A stretch of DNA of 37,724 nt from a virus. The notes under the pieces were generated by a model. The model did not search any database. It saw only the letters and a list, made by a program, of their open reading frames with translations, and was not told where the DNA came from. A program made the translations under genes and the position numbers. The stretch is from positions 1-37,724 of the IMG/VR virus record IMGVR_UViG_3300001798_000003, one strand, 5' to 3'. Positions within the stretch are counted from its first letter, which is position 1. Every line of letters starts with the position of its first letter. Shown here in pieces: positions 36,655-37,724 of this stretch.

Positions 36655-37278
36655 CTACAAACCTTCTTGTCTTAAGCTTGACATACCAAATGTGCTTACA
36701 ATTACATTATTGGAATTGAAGAGCCTGTCGCATGTTCTCTGAGAAAATCGTTCTCTCAATTGCTTTTCATCAAGATTACTAGTGAAAATTGTAGGCATAA
36801 AAAATTCGTTTTCTCCCCATTTATAGCGGTAATCTACCACTTGTTCAACGAGTTTGGTTGTCCATTCAGTGTCTCTTCCTGATCCAATATCATCCAAAAT
36901 CAAAAAATCATCATCAGTAAGTTGCTTAATATAATCTTGGACGATCCAGCCCCTTGGAATTGCGCTATCAGCCTCTGCTATTAGATCTACTTCACTATAA
37001 GCCCGAATGCTGAAGCTTCTAGAAAGAGCCCACTCCATAATCGCTGAACAATTGTATGTTTTGCCTGTTCCTGGCGCGCCTAAAAGAAGCAGGAAATCTT
37101 TCTTTTTCTCTAAGTAAGACGCAATTTGTCCAATAATTCCTGCGTCACAGGCACCCTTTTGCGAGGCGGAGAAAGATGCGTCTGCGAAACGTCCACCGAA
37201 TGAATGTATTTTGCGTCTTCGTATTTCTTTTTCGAGTCGTTCGTTTCTTTCTTTTCGCTCTTGGTCTGTGAGTTGCAT
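36655..37278 (-). CDS. DnaC-like helicase loader ATPase
   Basis: The protein has 207 residues. It is an AAA+ module with Walker A GAPGTGKT at 67-74, Walker B FLILDD at 125-130, sensor TIFTSN at 163-168 and a candidate arginine finger R181 with R185. It loads the host replicative helicase at the origin, working with the initiator upstream. AGGAGG lies six bases before the ATG at 37278, so the start is secure even though it overlaps the initiator gene by 169 bases in another frame. No phage helicase or polymerase is present, so the host machinery is used. Confidence 0.88.
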   Translation of the reverse strand: MQLTDQERKERNERLEKEIRRRKIHSFGGRFADASFSASQKGACDAGIIGQIASYLEKKKDFLLLLGAPGTGKTYNCSAIMEWALSRSFSIRAYSEVDLIAEADSAIPRGWIVQDYIKQLTDDDFLILDDIGSGRDTEWTTKLVEQVVDYRYKWGENEFFMPTIFTSNLDEKQLRERFSQRTCDRLFNSNNVIVSTFGMSSLRQEGL

Positions 37279-37724
37279 GAGTTCCTCCTGTTGTTAATAA
37301 TTATTTGATCTAGGTATTTCTTCCAGTCTCCGATCCTTCCATCGCATTGAACAAACCGCGCCCAAGCCTCTAAGATCTCGTCTGTTGTAAATCCAGTTTG
37401 GAATTTAGAGCAATACCTAAAATATTCGCTTTGAGTGCATTGTATCTTTTCCCCGTTAGCTTTTATCTTCTCTACGGCCTGTGGCGATGATGAATCGGAT
37501 GCCGAGTTATGAACATTTCCACGATCCTCGCGTGTATGCGCGTCATCATCATCATTGGGTTTTGTAATAGTGGGTTTTGTGTGTGACGTTTTTTGCACCA
37601 CCGGTGGTGCAAATTTTGCACCACCCCCCCCCTTTTTTTGCACTCCCTCTTCTTGTTCAGCTCCTGAACCATCTATATGTATAACATATTTATTTGCAGC
37701 CTCATCCCCATCTTCGGTTTTAGA
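37110..37724 (-). CDS. Phage replication initiator, C-terminal part (continues from 1-386)
   Basis: This is the in-frame continuation of the initiator that starts at 386. After circularisation 37624-37724 repeats 1-101, and the remainder, 37623-37110, completes the 299-residue protein. Residues 125-175 form a low-complexity linker with four glycines, a proline-rich stretch and four aspartates. Residues about 190-245 (SEYFRYCSKFQTGF to GRIGDWKKYL) form a compact helical segment that may bind the loader. A GTG at 37643 would give a 177-residue protein without the DNA-binding domain, but it has no clear ribosome site. The last 169 bases overlap the start of the helicase loader gene. An A7G9 run lies at the linker and could allow frame slippage. 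Confidence 0.82.
   Translation of the reverse strand, partial: SKTEDGDEAANKYVIHIDGSGAEQEEGVQKKGGGGAKFAPPVVQKTSHTKPTITKPNDDDDAHTREDRGNVHNSASDSSSPQAVEKIKANGEKIQCTQSEYFRYCSKFQTGFTTDEILEAWARFVQCDGRIGDWKKYLDQIIINNRRNSCNSQTKSEKKETNDSKKKYEDAKYIHSVDVSQTHLSPPRKRVPVTQELLDKLRLT
37590..37643. repeat. Iteron-like repeats inside the initiator gene (candidate origin)
   Basis: The unit TTTGCACCACC occurs at 37592-37602, inverted at 37603-37613, and again at 37615-37625. A shorter relative (TTTTTTGCAC) lies at 37634-37643. The inverted pairs build a perfect 16-base palindrome at 37595-37610. Repeats of this kind in the middle of an O-like initiator gene are how lambda and its relatives organise the origin. 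No clear AT-rich melting region was identified, so origin function is inferred. Confidence 0.5.
37624..37724. repeat. Terminal direct repeat (copy 2)
   Basis: This is the second copy of the 101-base end repeat found at 1-101. Position 37624 corresponds to position 1, so circularising removes one copy and joins the two halves of the replication gene without a frame change. The break falls on a homopolymer next to palindromes, which are hard for assemblers, so the exact C and T run lengths deserve caution. Confidence 0.93.

Noticed and set aside
37472-37672. A 66-codon frame overlapping the initiator
   Set aside because: It is the plus-one frame of the initiator around the homopolymer run; it could only matter through slippage, which is covered as a finding.

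Overview
The window is one complete, circularly closed tailed-phage genome. Its first 101 bases (1-101) reappear as its last 101 bases (37624-37724), leaving about 37.6 kb of unique sequence, and one replication gene reads in frame across the join. The head genes are of podovirus type: large and small terminase, a P22-like portal, a scaffold, an N4-gp56-like major capsid protein, adaptor and nozzle-like proteins, ejection-type proteins and fibres. There is no tape measure, sheath or baseplate. AGGAGG-type ribosome sites and E. coli-like promoter hexamers point to a bacterial host with ordinary initiation signals. The sequence does not identify the host. I have an impression, not testable here, that the small FHGRLC membrane proteins resemble ones from intracellular bacteria such as environmental Chlamydiota. 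I recognise no endolysin, DNA polymerase, integrase or tRNA gene.

Layout. (1) 1-795 and 31898-37724, minus strand: a control and replication arm. A Cro/CI-like repressor (472-795) is followed by a replication initiator (386 back across the join to 37110) and a DnaC-like helicase loader. Leftwards from there run many small accessory genes, including a lipoprotein, two DUF551-like proteins and a DUF1064-like nuclease. A short plus-strand RNA (about 386-447) with its own promoter and terminator is predicted opposite the initiator leader. (2) 842-3785, plus strand: an early operon behind a 23-bp operator, carrying a PD-(D/E)XK exonuclease and a RecT-like annealing protein. It ends at strong terminators facing the late operon. 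(3) 30408 down to 3818, minus strand: the packaging, head, neck, ejection and tail operon, ending in a repeat-rich fibre, a beta-helix spike and a small membrane protein.

Small plus-strand islands sit inside the late region like morons (10549-12284, 23366-23572, 24385-24672), with another at its head (30515-31911). They carry two proteins resembling the C-terminal domain of the RNA polymerase alpha subunit, ribbon-helix-helix/zinc-ribbon regulators, and single-pass membrane proteins ending in a D-F-H-x-R-L-C-like motif. That membrane family has five members at four loci. Three HNH endonuclease genes interrupt the operons.

The most unusual features are the alpha-CTD-like proteins, the dispersed FHGRLC family, the predicted antisense RNA and the iteron-like origin inside the initiator gene, and a duplicated leader found upstream only of the capsid gene and the repeat fibre. 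Function names come from reading motifs; no database search was run.
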